Positions 1 through 13,500 of a stretch of 64,000 nucleotides of DNA are shown here, piece after piece. The notes below the pieces were generated by a model, which did not search any database, had not been told where the DNA came from, and saw only the letters and a program-made list of their open reading frames with translations. The translations under genes were made by a program, and so were the position numbers. How positions within the stretch are numbered: position 1 is the stretch's first letter; every line of letters begins with the position of its first letter. The stretch is from Lytechinus variegatus. Its lineage: Eukaryota > Echinodermata > Echinoidea > Temnopleuroida > Toxopneustidae. The stretch spans positions 12,771,736-12,835,735 of the forward strand of contig NC_054741.1 in the NCBI RefSeq assembly GCF_018143015.1, written 5' to 3'.

Positions 1-924
1 ACCATCATGGTAGCATTAATTTTACAGAAATATCTATATCCAAAATCAAAGTAAACATACATGTATGAATAAAGCGATTGAATTAGCATTTTTAAACCAC
101 TCTGTCAATCTACATTTTACTTCAGTTATTTGATTATCAAAGTATATTTAAAAAATGGCCGTTGCACGGCAGTACCTATTTTTTGTCTCGCCGGCATACT
201 AGCAGAGCAGGACTAAAGGAGCCACTTCTCCGGTGGAGGTAAAGGTAGTTTTGATATAACAGCGTCATATCAACCTTGAAATCTTAACCAAAGTTACATT
301 TTTCAAAATTTAATTATAACTTTGAACGTATAGTAAAAAAAATTAATGACATCACTGAACTTAGGCCATATGGGGGTATTTTTTTTAATGTCATCATAAC
401 TTATTATTTTTATTGATCCAGTTAAAGATTACACTTGAACATAAGGGTATTAAAGTATCATCTATTATTTTGCACAAATTTCAGTTCACATGATCAAGGT
501 CATACGTTATTTAGGTTCGATGAGCTATGGATGGCGTTTTTGTGAATAATTTCAGTTGTTTCCAATGTCCTGCTGCTATAATTATTATGTTAAAATATGA
601 ATAATAAATGTTATTTGGTCTTTTGCATTGCAAATTATAATTTTCATTCAATTCATTTTACTTCATCAAAGTTTTTGCATTTGCTATTATCACAGGTCCA
701 TGTTGTTATACATCGTAGTCTAAGACGGGGGCCGGACAGCCCGACCCTGCAGCCCTTGACATACCAATGCCCTTTTGGGAAATGCAGTTGTACGACAATA
801 CAATATATGCGCTGGACGCTGGTCATTAGCCTTTAGATTTGTTTGTCATAATGGTCGTGCGATGGCATTTCCCAAAATGGCAATACACTGTGATGAAATG
901 ATTTTAAGAATTGAAATGTAAACT
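1..924. other. No gene recognised
   Basis: AT-rich DNA with no splice-supported coding exon on either strand. The missing NAGPA membrane/tail exon was looked for here on the minus strand without a convincing hit. Confidence 0.5.
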
Positions 925-1528
925 TTAAAGGACAAGTCCACCCCAACATAAAATTGATTTGATTGAAAAGAGAAAAAAGAAATCCAATAAGCATTACACT
1001 GAAATTTTCATCAAAATCGGATGTAAAATAAGAAAGTTATGACATTTTTAAGTTTTGCTTAATTTCACAAAACAGATATATACACATCCTGGCTGGTAAG
1101 CAAATGAGGAGACTATGACGTTATCCACTCACTATTTTTTGTATTTTAATATATGAAATATGAATATAAGTTTCTCCTCATTGTCAAGTGATACAACGAT
1201 TAATTCCTCCCTGAGCTTGTGGAATTAGCATTGTTTTAAAATATATGGTTCAGTCAGGTTGGTCCTAATTGTCATATAGATAAAAAATGAAATATTGTAT
1301 AATTCAAACAATACAAAAAACGAAAGAAATAGTGAGTGATGGACATCATCGACTGACTCACCTAGTTGTGCATATCACTGTTTTGTTAAAAATATAAGCA
1401 AAACTTTAAAATGTCGTAACTTTCTTATATTATACATCCGATTTTGATGAAATTTTCAGCACTATGCTAGTTTGATTTTTCTCTATTTATTCAAGTCAGC
1501 ATTTTCCTGGGGTGGACTTGACCTTTAA
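925..1528. mobile_element. Inverted-repeat MITE flanked by TTAA
   Basis: The ends read TTAAAGGACAAGTCCACCCC and, inverted, TTAAAGGTCAAGTCCACCCC. The arms extend inward over about 120 bases, pairing the ATCAAAATCGGATGTA region with TACATCCGATTTTGAT. TTAA stands at both ends (925-928, 1525-1528) but is part of the palindrome, so it is not proof of a piggyBac-type duplication. No transposase frame. A related fragment ends near 15290. Confidence 0.75.
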
Positions 1529-2465
1529 GAAACTACTCTTTTGGTATTTCAAACATCATTCTCCACAGATGAAAACTCTTAGCTCATGCAAATGGTTATT
1601 GGCCGATCTATTTTAATTTCTGGTCTTATGAATTGTTCATTTAACTGATTAAAGATACCTCAGTTGCATGAAATAATGCCTTCTACATTCTAAAATTGGG
1701 GAAATGAGCTACGGACACTGACATAAGCCTTTTGATAGAGGATGCATGGAGGTGATGGGAGAAACTTGCCCCCCTCCCCCAAACAAAAAAAATCAAGAAA
1801 AGGCATAAACAATTGAAGCAAAATAATCGAAAGCTTGTTGGGGAGGGGGTCATTTACTTATTCATTAATTTTTATCTGTTATTTATACATCAATATATAT
1901 TTATTTATTCATTATTGCCTCAATTGAATGTAATTATTGCAATTTCAAACATTTTTTTTTCTTAATAAACACAAATTCTTCCCTTGTTTAAAACGATTGG
2001 TCAGTCAGCAGCACTCACCAGCAGCGTAGCTAGGATTTTATCAACAGAGAAGTACGGGGGCGGGGCTTGGTATTTCGCAGGGGGTACCAAAATAGATTCT
2101 CACAAGCACAATTAAGTATCTGACAAGTCCTATTTGAATAATGCGAGCATTTTTTAACATGCCATGAAATTAATAGCTGAAAGTTAGAAAGTTACACAAT
2201 TCGTAAGTGTAATCATGAACATGATTCATATTTAATTGAAATGTTATTTTTTTATATTCTGACATTAAAACGGAGCATTTAATACATTTAAAAAAAAAAT
2301 CTATAGGCTTTTGATGTGAGCGCGAAACGCAATCTGATATTTATATTCCAATTCGTGAACTGGACATTTTGATGAAGTTTTTAGATAAACAATATTATAA
2401 TCTGTTTAAAAAGAATCCAGTACAAGCCGAGTCGTTTTTTTTTTATTAGAAACGAAACATTCTAA
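1529..2465. repeat. AT-rich spacer with a remnant CAGCGTAGCT-type element
   Basis: From about 2022 there is a CAGCAGCGTAGCTAGG start followed by a G-rich stretch and, at 2318-2330 and 2743-2757, GAGCGCGAARCG motifs like those of the 16-19 kb element. It looks like a degraded relative. 1529-2020 shows nothing recognisable. Confidence 0.4.
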
Positions 2466-2650
2466 GGCGCGATAGCTCAATCGGTAGTGAGGGGGTTTCG
2501 AATTCCGGTGGCCTGGGTTCGATTCCCACTTAGTGCGCTAGTGCCAAGTAAAGCATTGAAATGCCTTATACTAGTAATGGTAGTAAGGCATTTTAATCCT
2601 CATTATAGGTCCCTCGGAGAGTACCTTAAGCTATCGCTCCTCTAGTTGCT
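2466..2650 (+). repeat. tRNA-derived SINE
   Basis: A tRNA-like head has an A box (TAGCTCAATCGG, 2473-2484) and a perfect B box (GGTTCGATTCC, 2516-2526). It is followed by a body with a hairpin (AATGCCTTA pairing TAAGGCATT) and GTCCCTCGGAGAG...ACCTTAAGC, typical of invertebrate SINE tails. The acceptor stem pairs poorly and the anticodon arm is not canonical, so it is a SINE, not a functional tRNA. Confidence 0.7.
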
Positions 2651-3059
2651 AGCTTAGAAGCATTCACGCTTTCTTAGCAAATGAGGTAAAATAAAAATCG
2701 TCAAATCATGAACAGTGATCAGTATTAAATTATAGCATTTGATGCGAGCGCGAAGCGTGAACTGAAAATTTCGAATTGAATGAATGATTTTGAACATGTT
2801 TTCAATGTGGAAAAAGATGAATATCTTACTAAACAAAACCGTTAGCGCAAAAGCGGGATACTTTCAGCTCCATGTAATCCTTTTGGACACTATACATGAC
2901 CTTAGACAGCGGGGGAGGGAGGGGCAGAGGCAGTTGCTGCCAGAAATTTTGTAATTCGTTTTTAAGTACTTATTCATGTAATCATGTTTATAATTTACAG
3001 TATCTTCAATTTTACACTCAAAATTCCCCCCCCCTCCCCGATAAATTTTGCATGTCCCA

Positions 3060-4100
3060 TTTCGGAAATTATCTCTTCCACCTTACTTAAAAATTATTTT
3101 GATATTTGTGACATTAGAAACGATCGATATTCAATAGATGAACCAATTTAAATCGAAGAATTTGAGTTGTAAAAAACTAAGAGCTATTGATAGTGTTCAC
3201 AAACTTTTATTTAGAGTAAATCACGATTTTTTGTGTCATATTGCCATATATGTGTGTGTAATATTCCAAATTGAAATCCATATTTAGTAGACTTATAATT
3301 TGAAACTCTGAATAAAAACAATTCCATATCAAAGATAATCAAAAATATGATGATAATCCGTCAAAATATCAAAATGCGTGATTTTCGACAGTCTTTCAGA
3401 TTTTACGCGAAAAATGATACTTTCACGCAAAAGTGCAATTGGCATACGCCCATACGCTATTCCTCATTATTTCCGCAAGTCTTTTAGCTGGGATGCAAGG
3501 AATTGACAAATTGTGCTATCCAATTAAAAACTCGCTTTATTATGGACTTATACATGTAAATAAAAACTCGCTTTAGTATGTACTTATACATGTAATTATG
3601 TACATAATGTACGGTATTTTCAATTTTTCTTTCAAAATGCGCACCTGGTAAAATGCACATTGTCTCCTTTCAGATAACATAAAATGAGATATCTACCATC
3701 TTACTTGAAAATTCTTTTAATATTTGTGGCACTAGAACATTTACTATACATTCGATGGATAAACGCATTTAAATCGAAGAATTTATGTTGCGTAAAAAAA
3801 CTTCAAACTATTGATAGTTTTCACAAACTTTTATTTCGAGGAAATCGCGGTTTTATGTTTCCCTGTGCCATATGCGTGTGTGTAATATTCAAATTTGAAA
3901 TGCATATTTAGTAGACTTATAATTTGAAACTCTGAATAAAAATAGTTTCATATCAAAGATAATCAAAAATATGATGATAATGCGTCAAAATATGAAAATG
4001 CGTGATTTTCGACAGTCTTTCAGATTTTACGCTAAAAATGACATTTTCACGCAAAATTGCGCTTGGCATCCGGCCGTACGCTATTCCTGGATATTTTTGC
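3060..4100. repeat. Two diverged tandem copies of a ~624 bp unit
   Basis: AATTTGAAACTCTGAATAAA at about 3297 recurs at about 3921. Matching sequence extends from about 3060/3680 to about 3480/4100, including TCTTTCAGATTTTACGC and TTAGCTGGGATGC. No coding function seen. Confidence 0.7.
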
Positions 4101-4405
4101 AAGACTATTAGCTGGGATGCCAAGCATTAACAAATTTTGCTGTCGAATCCTTATCTAGAGCACTTTTTGAGGTTTGGCCGGTCTACTAATAGATGGTAGA
4201 TCAAATTAAATAGCCCATTACATATTTTATTATCAAGAGTACCTGAGAAATTTTTGCAAGACTATTAGCTGGGATGCCAAGCATTAACAAATTTTGCTGT
4301 CGAATCCTTATCTAGAGCACTTTTTGAGGTTTGGCCGGTCTACTAATAGATGGTAGATCAAATTAAATAGCCCATTAAATATTTTATTATCAAGAGTACC
4401 TGAGA
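4092..4405. repeat. Near-identical 157 bp tandem duplication
   Basis: GCAAGACTATTAGCTGGGAT starts at 4099 and again at 4256. The two 157-base units differ by only a few bases, which implies a recent duplication. It lies downstream of the last recognised NAGPA exon. Confidence 0.85.
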
Positions 4406-4638
4406 AATAATATAATAATTGGATTTATATAGCGCTTTTTCCTGAAGGTACAAAGTGCTAATTATGGACCAAGCGAATATATTAAGATAGGAGTATATAA
4501 AGCACCTGAGCTTAGCTGGAGTAATACATGTATAGGAGTGCCTTTAGAACCTAACACAGTGGATACTCACACAATATGAATACTTTTCTATATCATTATT
4601 ACCATTTATTATAATTCATCATACATACTGTATCATAC

Positions 4639-7523
4639 CTTTAAGAATACTACCATAGTATGAGTCATTGTGTGGAAGCATACATGATCCTGTTATATGG
4701 TGACAGGGACAAAGATCATCACTGCATTGACATTCTTCATTGCATCCAGGTCCATAATATCCAATGGGGCAAACTGACAAAAGGGAAACAAACATCTAAT
4801 TATGAAATTCAGTTGCATTTTTGTTTTGTAACTTGGAAGAAAAACCTCAACTTGCTTTTATTCCACTGGAATAATTAACCATCAATATTGATCGATCATC
4901 ACTATCATCACTATCATCATCATCTTCAGCATCATCATCATCATCATCATCATTATCATTATCATCATCACCATCATCATCACCATCATCATCATATTCA
5001 GCATCACCATCATCATCATCATCATATTCAGCATCACCATCATCATCATCATTTTTATGGTTGAGATTAATTGAATTGATCACATTCCTTTGTGAGAAGG
5101 GGCCCTGATAAGAAGAAGAAACTTACTCTCTTGACAGTATTTTCCCGTGTAGCCGGGAAGACATCTGCAATCTCCATTGATTGGATCACACAATCCACCA
5201 TGAACACATTCACAATGACGGCTACAATCTTGACCATACCAACCACTAGGGCAAGTCATTGAGCAATCCGGGGGAAAGTAGCCCTTATCACAACGACATC
5301 CATCTGTAATGAGACAATAGATTATCTATTTCACACATTTCTTCAGGGTGATGTAGTTTGTTATAGTAAAAGTCAATGTATTATTAACCCCATTGAAATC
5401 AATAATTATTGGCCTGGTTCGAAATGTTACGAACCAGGCCAATAATTGATTTAAATGGGGTTAATTATGTATTAATGAGGGCATATCTTGGTTTCCATGG
5501 ACCGATTCCCATCAGATTTGCGTTGTAGAGGTATTTCATCATGCTCAACCAAAATATGGTATCAAAAATGGTAAAATGAAAAAAAGAAGATTGATGACAT
5601 CACACTTCATTACTCTATGACTATTTCACTCTTAGCCAATCAGATACAAGGATTTTAGTATTTTACAACAAATACTAGGTGAAAATCAATAATTGTTAAA
5701 ATTCTCCCCAAATTTCAACACACCTCCAGAACAAATGCCTTTCTCACTGCAGTTGTGGTCTCCACATTGTAGCAGGTCACATGACACACCATGCCAGTTG
5801 GCATGGCAATGACACACTCCCTGGATACAGTCGCCATGGTTATTACAATCTCTTGGATCACATCTTGGCTCATGAACACAGACAATGGTAGAAACTTGTC
5901 TAGGACATCGGTAGGCAGAGTTTCGGCTGGGTAGACATATTATAAATAATAATTCTCATGATATAAATAAAGTTTTGATTAATTCAATATTAATCACTAC
6001 AACATTAAAAAAAAATTATTGAAGATTGAAGACCACCCTTTGCTCTGCTCCTGTACATAAATGTTTATGGCCATGAGTCTTGAACTTGCCCCAAATAGGG
6101 GTGGTTTTAAAGAGAAATGTCAGTAGTTGCAATAAACACTGATTTCATGAGAAAGTCTGTAAAACCAGGCTTAATTGTCAGTATATCATCGAGGATCTAG
6201 ATCTGGTACAGTTACATAAACTGAACTTTGTGAAATCTTGAAATCTACGCCGAAAAATATTCACACTGAAGATCACCAACACAGATAGGCACACGTGGGA
6301 CGGTGTATTATTATTGCTGGAATAAAGACCCGACGGAAGTGACCAAATCCACGCTTATTTCTCAGCAATTACACAATTTCTTCCAGAATCCTTTGGCACA
6401 TATTTTTTATTCATACAAACAGACACTTGGGTGGTCATTATATTAGATTCTGTAAAAAGTCATTTTGAGATCGTTACCAATACTGGAATTTATCTTTAAT
6501 ATGCTTATTCTTATTCGATTTCATATTGTTTAACACATGATATCTCGGCTAAACTGAGAGATATTGCGATGGTATTGGTGTCATTTGAAAGCTGAATATA
6601 TATCATATATTCGAACCGGTTCAGTAAAAATTAGTGAAAATACCGGTATGTGAATTGCAACACCGCGATTGACAGAATGATAAATAGTGAGGGTGGTTGT
6701 TAAGTGTGAATAATTTTGGTATACAGGGGGCTAGAGATTTAATTTTGGTCTCATTTCAAAGTTTTATGTGACCAGTATAATAATCCAATACTCTTCACAA
6801 TTCATTTCAATGATTGTAATTAATGATAATTACGAAAACCCTGAAAGTCCTTAAATAAAAGCACCAAAACTTCTCGCACGGGAACACATTATAATGTGAT
6901 ATTTTGGCCGAATGGCGATGTCATGTAACTGAGTGTAATTTGAAAGCTGAGTATATTATTAAAGCTTTATTTATAGGGTTGAGAGCATATAAGCATACAT
7001 GCATGTTAATTTGTGACACTGCACTTAATATAATGAATGAAACAAGGCCCACAAGGGTGGTTGAGGGGTCGTGGAAGCGGAATACATTGCATGTAACTCT
7101 ATGGGAATGTTGCATAACTTTTGCTTTCAAGGGACTAGACCTTTGATATTTGTCTCATTTTACAGCTAAATATATCAGGTACAATAATACAAGTGTATGT
7201 AAATATCCATATCATGGAATCACAGAAAATTTGCACACTAGTAATAGGAAATGGGATATTTGTTGGTTTTAGTTGAGTTGACTCACCAATGATCTGATGG
7301 ATTGTTAGCTACTGTACCATTGATCACAAAGGTAGCTGATCCTCCACCATCAAGGTTGATAGCATTCTTTACTCCATGAGATAGAAGCCATGATGCAAAG
7401 GATGACAATGACAGCCTGAAGAAACAATGGTTGAAACTTGGTTATCTTTGTTAGATAGATGGATGGATGGACAGACAGACCGACCGACGGACAGACAGAT
7501 AGATAGATAGATTAATAGATAGA

Positions 7524-7591
<68 letters not shown>

Positions 7592-10500
7592 TAGATAGAT
7601 AGATAGATAGATAGATAAAATTCATACAAAACGTTTTAACATTTAAAATTTAAAAAAAAACCTAACATGAAAATTATGTGATCTTTAAAATGAAGAATCA
7701 GTGGAAAAAGAGGAATGATCGTCATGGTCCTTATTTTTGAAAGTTTATCAAAGGGTCTACATGTCGAGACTATTCTAATACACATGTGCATGAGATTCAT
7801 GGAGTTCTAGAGTAGTAGGGCTCCTTTTGAGTTCAATTCCCCTTTGAATGAATCTTACCAGGGCCCTGTAACACAAAGTTGATTTTTATGATAGATTGCA
7901 TGGATTAATGTCTATGATCAATCATAAAATCAGCCCCATCAAGTACCCATTTACTAAACCTGGTTTGAGTGTGGTCAATCTCAATTGATTTCTTACTATT
8001 ATGGTTCAGTGTCCACCACATATTGCAGAATCCATGAAAAAAAAATTATTTGTACAAACTTATCAATAAACACACAAAACAAGAATTGATGTTGAAACCT
8101 AAGTTTTCAACACATGTGGGATTAGTGTGAGCAAGGTTTGCACGATCTGTGTCATCAATGATGGAAGTCACAGCACTGCAAATTTTCTCAATGGGCATTT
8201 CATTTCCCAACATCATTCCCATCATAGCAAGAGTTAAAAGGTGTTTTTTGGCCCAATAGAGGATGTGACTCTTACCCCCTGACTTTGCTCTGTCCATCTA
8301 TCACTGCAAGTACCAAATGACCTTCATCATCACTGCCGACGGCCACTCTCGCTGATAACATGTTGAAGAATTGGTCAACAGTACCTGGAAAACAAAAAGT
8401 CATTCATCCTGAAGTACTGCTGGGTGATATTTTGATATATCAAAATAATACAATACTGAAAACTATGGAATACTTGATCTAATGGTTCTATAATTATATT
8501 GATGTATCACTCTGTAAGGCGATATCGCCCAAATATTGTCAATTACGTAAAGTTAATGATTATTTTATTGACCAAAATGTTTTTCTGTACTGCATGAAAC
8601 AAACTGTAATTTTCGTATTAAAGTTTACCATATATACCCATATTCCCCTTTTTCATCGATGATAGCTTTACTTTCATTTCCACCTCCTATGCTCTCACAG
8701 AATTGCAGCTTATAATGAATTTTAAGACTTGGCAATATATTAAGTTATTGGCGATAATCAAATAACATTGAAATCAAATATCGACCAGCACTTATTCTGA
8801 ATATCATTCAATGCGGGAGATGGGTGAAATGAAATATAGGAATTCATATACATGTAGGTCTACTCTAATCACTTGGGGAAAAAAACCTGTCATCTGCTTT
8901 GAATGCCATGCTTATTTTGTTAATTTCTAAGCAATTGCACATTTCCTACTAGCATTATTTGGAACATATCTTTTTTCTATTCATATATACAGTATATGTA
9001 GGCCTAGAAACACTTTGGTGGTCATTTTATTAGAGTCTCTTCAATTTTGTAATCATCACTAGAACAGGCATTTAAACACAAAGGCCTGTATTCAGAAATT
9101 TAAACTCTTGTCTTAAGTAGTAGTTTAACTATGGATAGCCAGTTGTGATGCAAATCTCTAATGGTGTAGGTTCAATTTATACAATAATAAAATAAACCTA
9201 AAATGAAATTTAGAAAAAGAGTGAAAGAGTTTCTTCATCATTACAGAGAAAGAGTGCATTAAATAAAGTAAGCACATTTTTGACATTTTTGGCTTCACAT
9301 AATCAAAACATAGAATTCAACCATAGCCGAAGTTCAACTTTGATTTCAGAATATGGGCCAAAATTACCACCGATCATTGGATACCATAAAAACTCATTCA
9401 TATGATACTGATGATGATAATTTGCTTATATTATATACTTTGTTTTACCTATGGAAAAAATATGATATAGCCTATTGTACATACCTAAATTTACATTGTT
9501 TGTATAACTTTAATTTACAAATATCATTGTAATTATTTTCTATCGCTTTACTTTGTTCTAATTTGTTTAACAAATTTTCGGCATAACTCCTATTTGTTTC
9601 AGATCAGTATGCTCGATCTGTAATGAAAATCATAAGATCAGTATGCTTGATCTGTATGAAAATCATTAATCATAAGTCAGAAAAAATTGGAAAGACTCAA
9701 CCACCAGGCTATTCTGGTTCACGGTTAAGCCACGAGGGTATTTGAATTCCACTTCATCGTGGCTTAACCGTGAACTAGAATAGCCTAGTAGTTGAGTCGC
9801 TGCCCGGAAAGCAGTAGATGGCAGGTTCGAATCCCGCTGGTTCCAATTTTTTCTGACTTTCATTTTTATGATTTTCATACAGATCGAGCATACTGATCTT
9901 ATGATTTTCATTACCGATCGAGCATACTGATCTTAAACAAATAGGAGTAATGCCGAAAATTTGTTAAACAAATTATAATCTCCTCCTATAAAAGCCTCTT
10001 AATTTACTATTACTTTGTTCTGTTGAATATGAAATAAAACAAACTGAAAATAACATGTACCTGATTCCTCTACATCTTCGCATTCTGCATTCCTACTCTC
10101 TTCCACGTATATTTGACCATCTCTTAGCAACCAACCAACTCCTCCCACAAGCTGTATGAATGGATTTTCCTTCTGTAATACATCCTCTTCTGATAAATAC
10201 CTAGATGGGTTGACAAATAAAACAATAAGGACATTGATTTCAAGTGCATTAAAGCCTGTCTTTAGCTTTGGTAAAGATTCAATTATGTAAACAATAATCA
10301 GTATCATCATTATCATCCAAAAATATGTAAGCATTGCAGTAGCTGTTTATTTTTTTTCTTCAAAATTTCAATAATTTCTTTTTTCCTTTAACAGGGCTCT
10401 AGATACATGTAGTTGAGCATTTATCTTACAAATTCAGGGATTGGATAACAAGAAGCTACAGACAAAAGATCATATCCTGAAATGTTCAGCCTAGTTCATC

Positions 10501-13500
10501 CTTTGGAATAGGTATTATATTGAGAAGAAAAACCAAGCACATATTTTATTTTGATCATCACGCACAAATACATTTCCATGTAAAATTGCAAGATGTATCC
10601 TGTAAAACACATTTTTATTTCAAATCTGCTACATCATAACTGTTTTTATGCATAAACATTCATATAAATCTAGTAATGAATTGAAATAGTCATAGCCACA
10701 TTTTGGGGGATTCACCTAACTAAAGACAGGCTTTTTAATATTATTCCTTGAAATGCAGTGCGTGACAGCTGCTCTGCTAAACCAGGGTAATCTTGTCAAA
10801 TTATAGAAGAGTGCATAGATATTAATGAAAATGTAAGTTGATTGGCACCATATTAAGCAAGAATTCTTTTTTTTTTAAAGAACTTAACTTTCTCTCTACA
10901 TATTAAGAATTTCTGATATGCTTATTCATAAAGTACAGGCGGGCCACAAAGGCCAGAGTGGTAGTGCTTGACAATGCTGTTCATAAGTTAGGCATGACTA
11001 TGGACTTCTTATTAAGTTAATTCACGTTTGAACATGGTGGGAGTAGATTTATCGTAACCCTTTGATAAAATTTTGACAAATTATCATAAAATTTGCATTC
11101 AGACTCTTAAACACAAATATTTGATCAACACAGATCAGCTGATACTAAAGGAATAAAAATGATCCCGATTTGGAGTGCTTTTTCAGATCACAACTTTTGC
11201 ACAAAAAGCTTAATTTGACAATCATCCTAGAAGGAACGAAAGTAGACCTAGAAATGCAATAGACCTAGAAATAAAGAGATCCCCCCCCAAAAAAAAATAC
11301 TAACCCAAAAACAATTGACCCATCAGCCCGGATACCAAAATGTGCATTCTGCAAGCCACTTGATTGGACCAGTTTTCCATTGGTCACCACATTTCCATAG
11401 CAATCCCCAGTTCTGGTGTTGAAAAATCCTGCATTGACAGCAACCATACAATTCTCCTGCTTAGCAGAGGCTGCGACAGTGGCCCTATGGAGGTTGGTGC
11501 AACCACCAGTGTCATATGGCTCCAGGACAGAGACTGTCCTAGCGGGATTCTTCACCCAAACTATGTGCCCAGGGGCTCGCTCACCAAGCGGGAGGTCATC
11601 ATAAAAATACTTCAAATCAGTTACAGGGTAAGGGACTTTTCCATTCTGCTCCGAGTTGTGTGATTTTTGCATGTGATGAGTCACGTTGCCGTATATGACT
11701 GGTTGACATTCTCGTATCTGTCGATGAGAGCGAGGGGAGCCGTGCTTGCCATGTTCATATGGTGTAACCACATCTTCTAAGGGAAACCTGTAAATGGCAC
11801 AGGAATTGCAAAAAATCAAAATTGATTCCATTAATTTATTCAGCATCCATTAAAAGACAAGTGCACACAAGAAAAAATAATTACAATTTCATAACAAGCA
11901 TTGATGATTACTATTTGAGATAAATAGTGTTGTACTGCCCTCTAGTATGGAAATGAAGTGAGTCAAGTCAAGTCAGTGTTGTTGTTGTTATCTCGGGTTT
12001 TAAGGCACATACTATTCAGATGTTATTGTTGTTTTAGTTTATAACGGAATGTATCATTCAACAGTGAATATTTGCACCAGCATAATTTACAATAAATTTC
12101 ATTTTTTTCTGCATTTATATCAATTCAATTGTAGTGCTGCATTATTTACATATGGTAATCTCTTCCTTATCGATGTGTAGGCCTATACCATTTTCTAATT
12201 TATTGCATGGAATAACATTGAAAACATAATATTGTAATAAATTGAATTTATCATCGAATCAAGATGGCTTTAATGTAATGATTAAAATACTTTTCATAAA
12301 TATTTTGTTGCATATATTGTTGATATCATAAAATTCAATGCATAAAAACAAAATTATCAGGTAGGTTTCCTTAATAGAGTCTCAAGTGCATTTTTTCCTT
12401 TTGCATTGGTCATTTATTTGTCACCGTACATTGAAGAGCTGAAACATGGAGAAGGTAAGGAGAAATTGGTGAGAATTTTATCCCAAATTTTTGGCCTTTC
12501 AGGGCACATATACAATTTTTTAAGAAATTAAAAAAATTTTACTTTAGGAATTTAGGTCTAGAAGTAATATGAAATATTATGGGGAATGGGGAAAATTCTA
12601 GTAGGGTTCTAAACATTGACATGGCCGCTTATACGGGGATGAGGTTATATATAACCTCGTCTGTTGGACGAGTGAACTTAGCTTGGCTTCACCCATGGGT
12701 TCATAGCATCTCGCTTGCGAAGGAATATCAGTCGTATGCACGCGACGCACACGACACTTCTTAAAGATTCTGGGCTTTAGCCGACATAAAATATCACTTA
12801 TAAATTTGTATTTCACATTCTGCTACGACACTTACCGAATCATTTAGATCCTTCCGTGACTTCTCCTTGAAGTTTTTTTTGAAAAACATGTATATTTTCC
12901 TGATCTTTAATGAAGATTTTACGGAGAAAATTGATCAGCGTGGATATCAATTTTCGCCGAAAGAGGGCACGCGATTTATATTCATATCAAAGACACGACA
13001 AAGGAAAGACTAGGCACCTACACTATTTTCCACGCAAATCGACGCAAGGCATTACGCGAAGTCCGTGAAGTGTCCAATCTTTTCATTGTATAGACTTTGG
13101 TATACCGTATTACTAGGGGAGCATTTCATCAACATTTTCATCCGACAAGTTGTCAGATCTGACATCTTTCCATGATTTTGATTGTTCCTATGGTAACTGT
13201 CGGATAAAACGTCCGACATGTCCTTTCATGAAACGCCCCACTGGTATACCGTATTACCTACCGTATTATTGACATTCGTGTACTGCTGGTTTTGTTCCAG
13301 GCACGTATATTTTTTTCCATTTTTTTTATTAGTTATCTTTTTGAATTAATTGCAAAAAAGTGTTATCATCGCCAATAATAATCTTGAATTATGTTTTTGA
13401 AGGTATTTCATTTATTGGTGCCCATAATTAGTAAATTAATCATGAGAATTGCGCATTCAAAGAATTTAGACACAGTTATAAAATTACAGAGGACCCGAAT

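Noticed and set aside
2466..2540. Functional tRNA gene
   Set aside because: A and B boxes are present, but acceptor and anticodon stems pair poorly and a SINE body follows.
4847..5083. Asp-rich 78-residue minus-strand frame
   Set aside because: Translation of the (ATC)n microsatellite inside NAGPA intron 7.
7369..7629. Leu/Ser/Cys-rich minus-strand frame
   Set aside because: GATA/GACA repeat read through into NAGPA exon 5 in the wrong context.
11364..11663. Plus-strand frames of 99 and 62 residues
   Set aside because: Antisense shadows of NAGPA exon 2.
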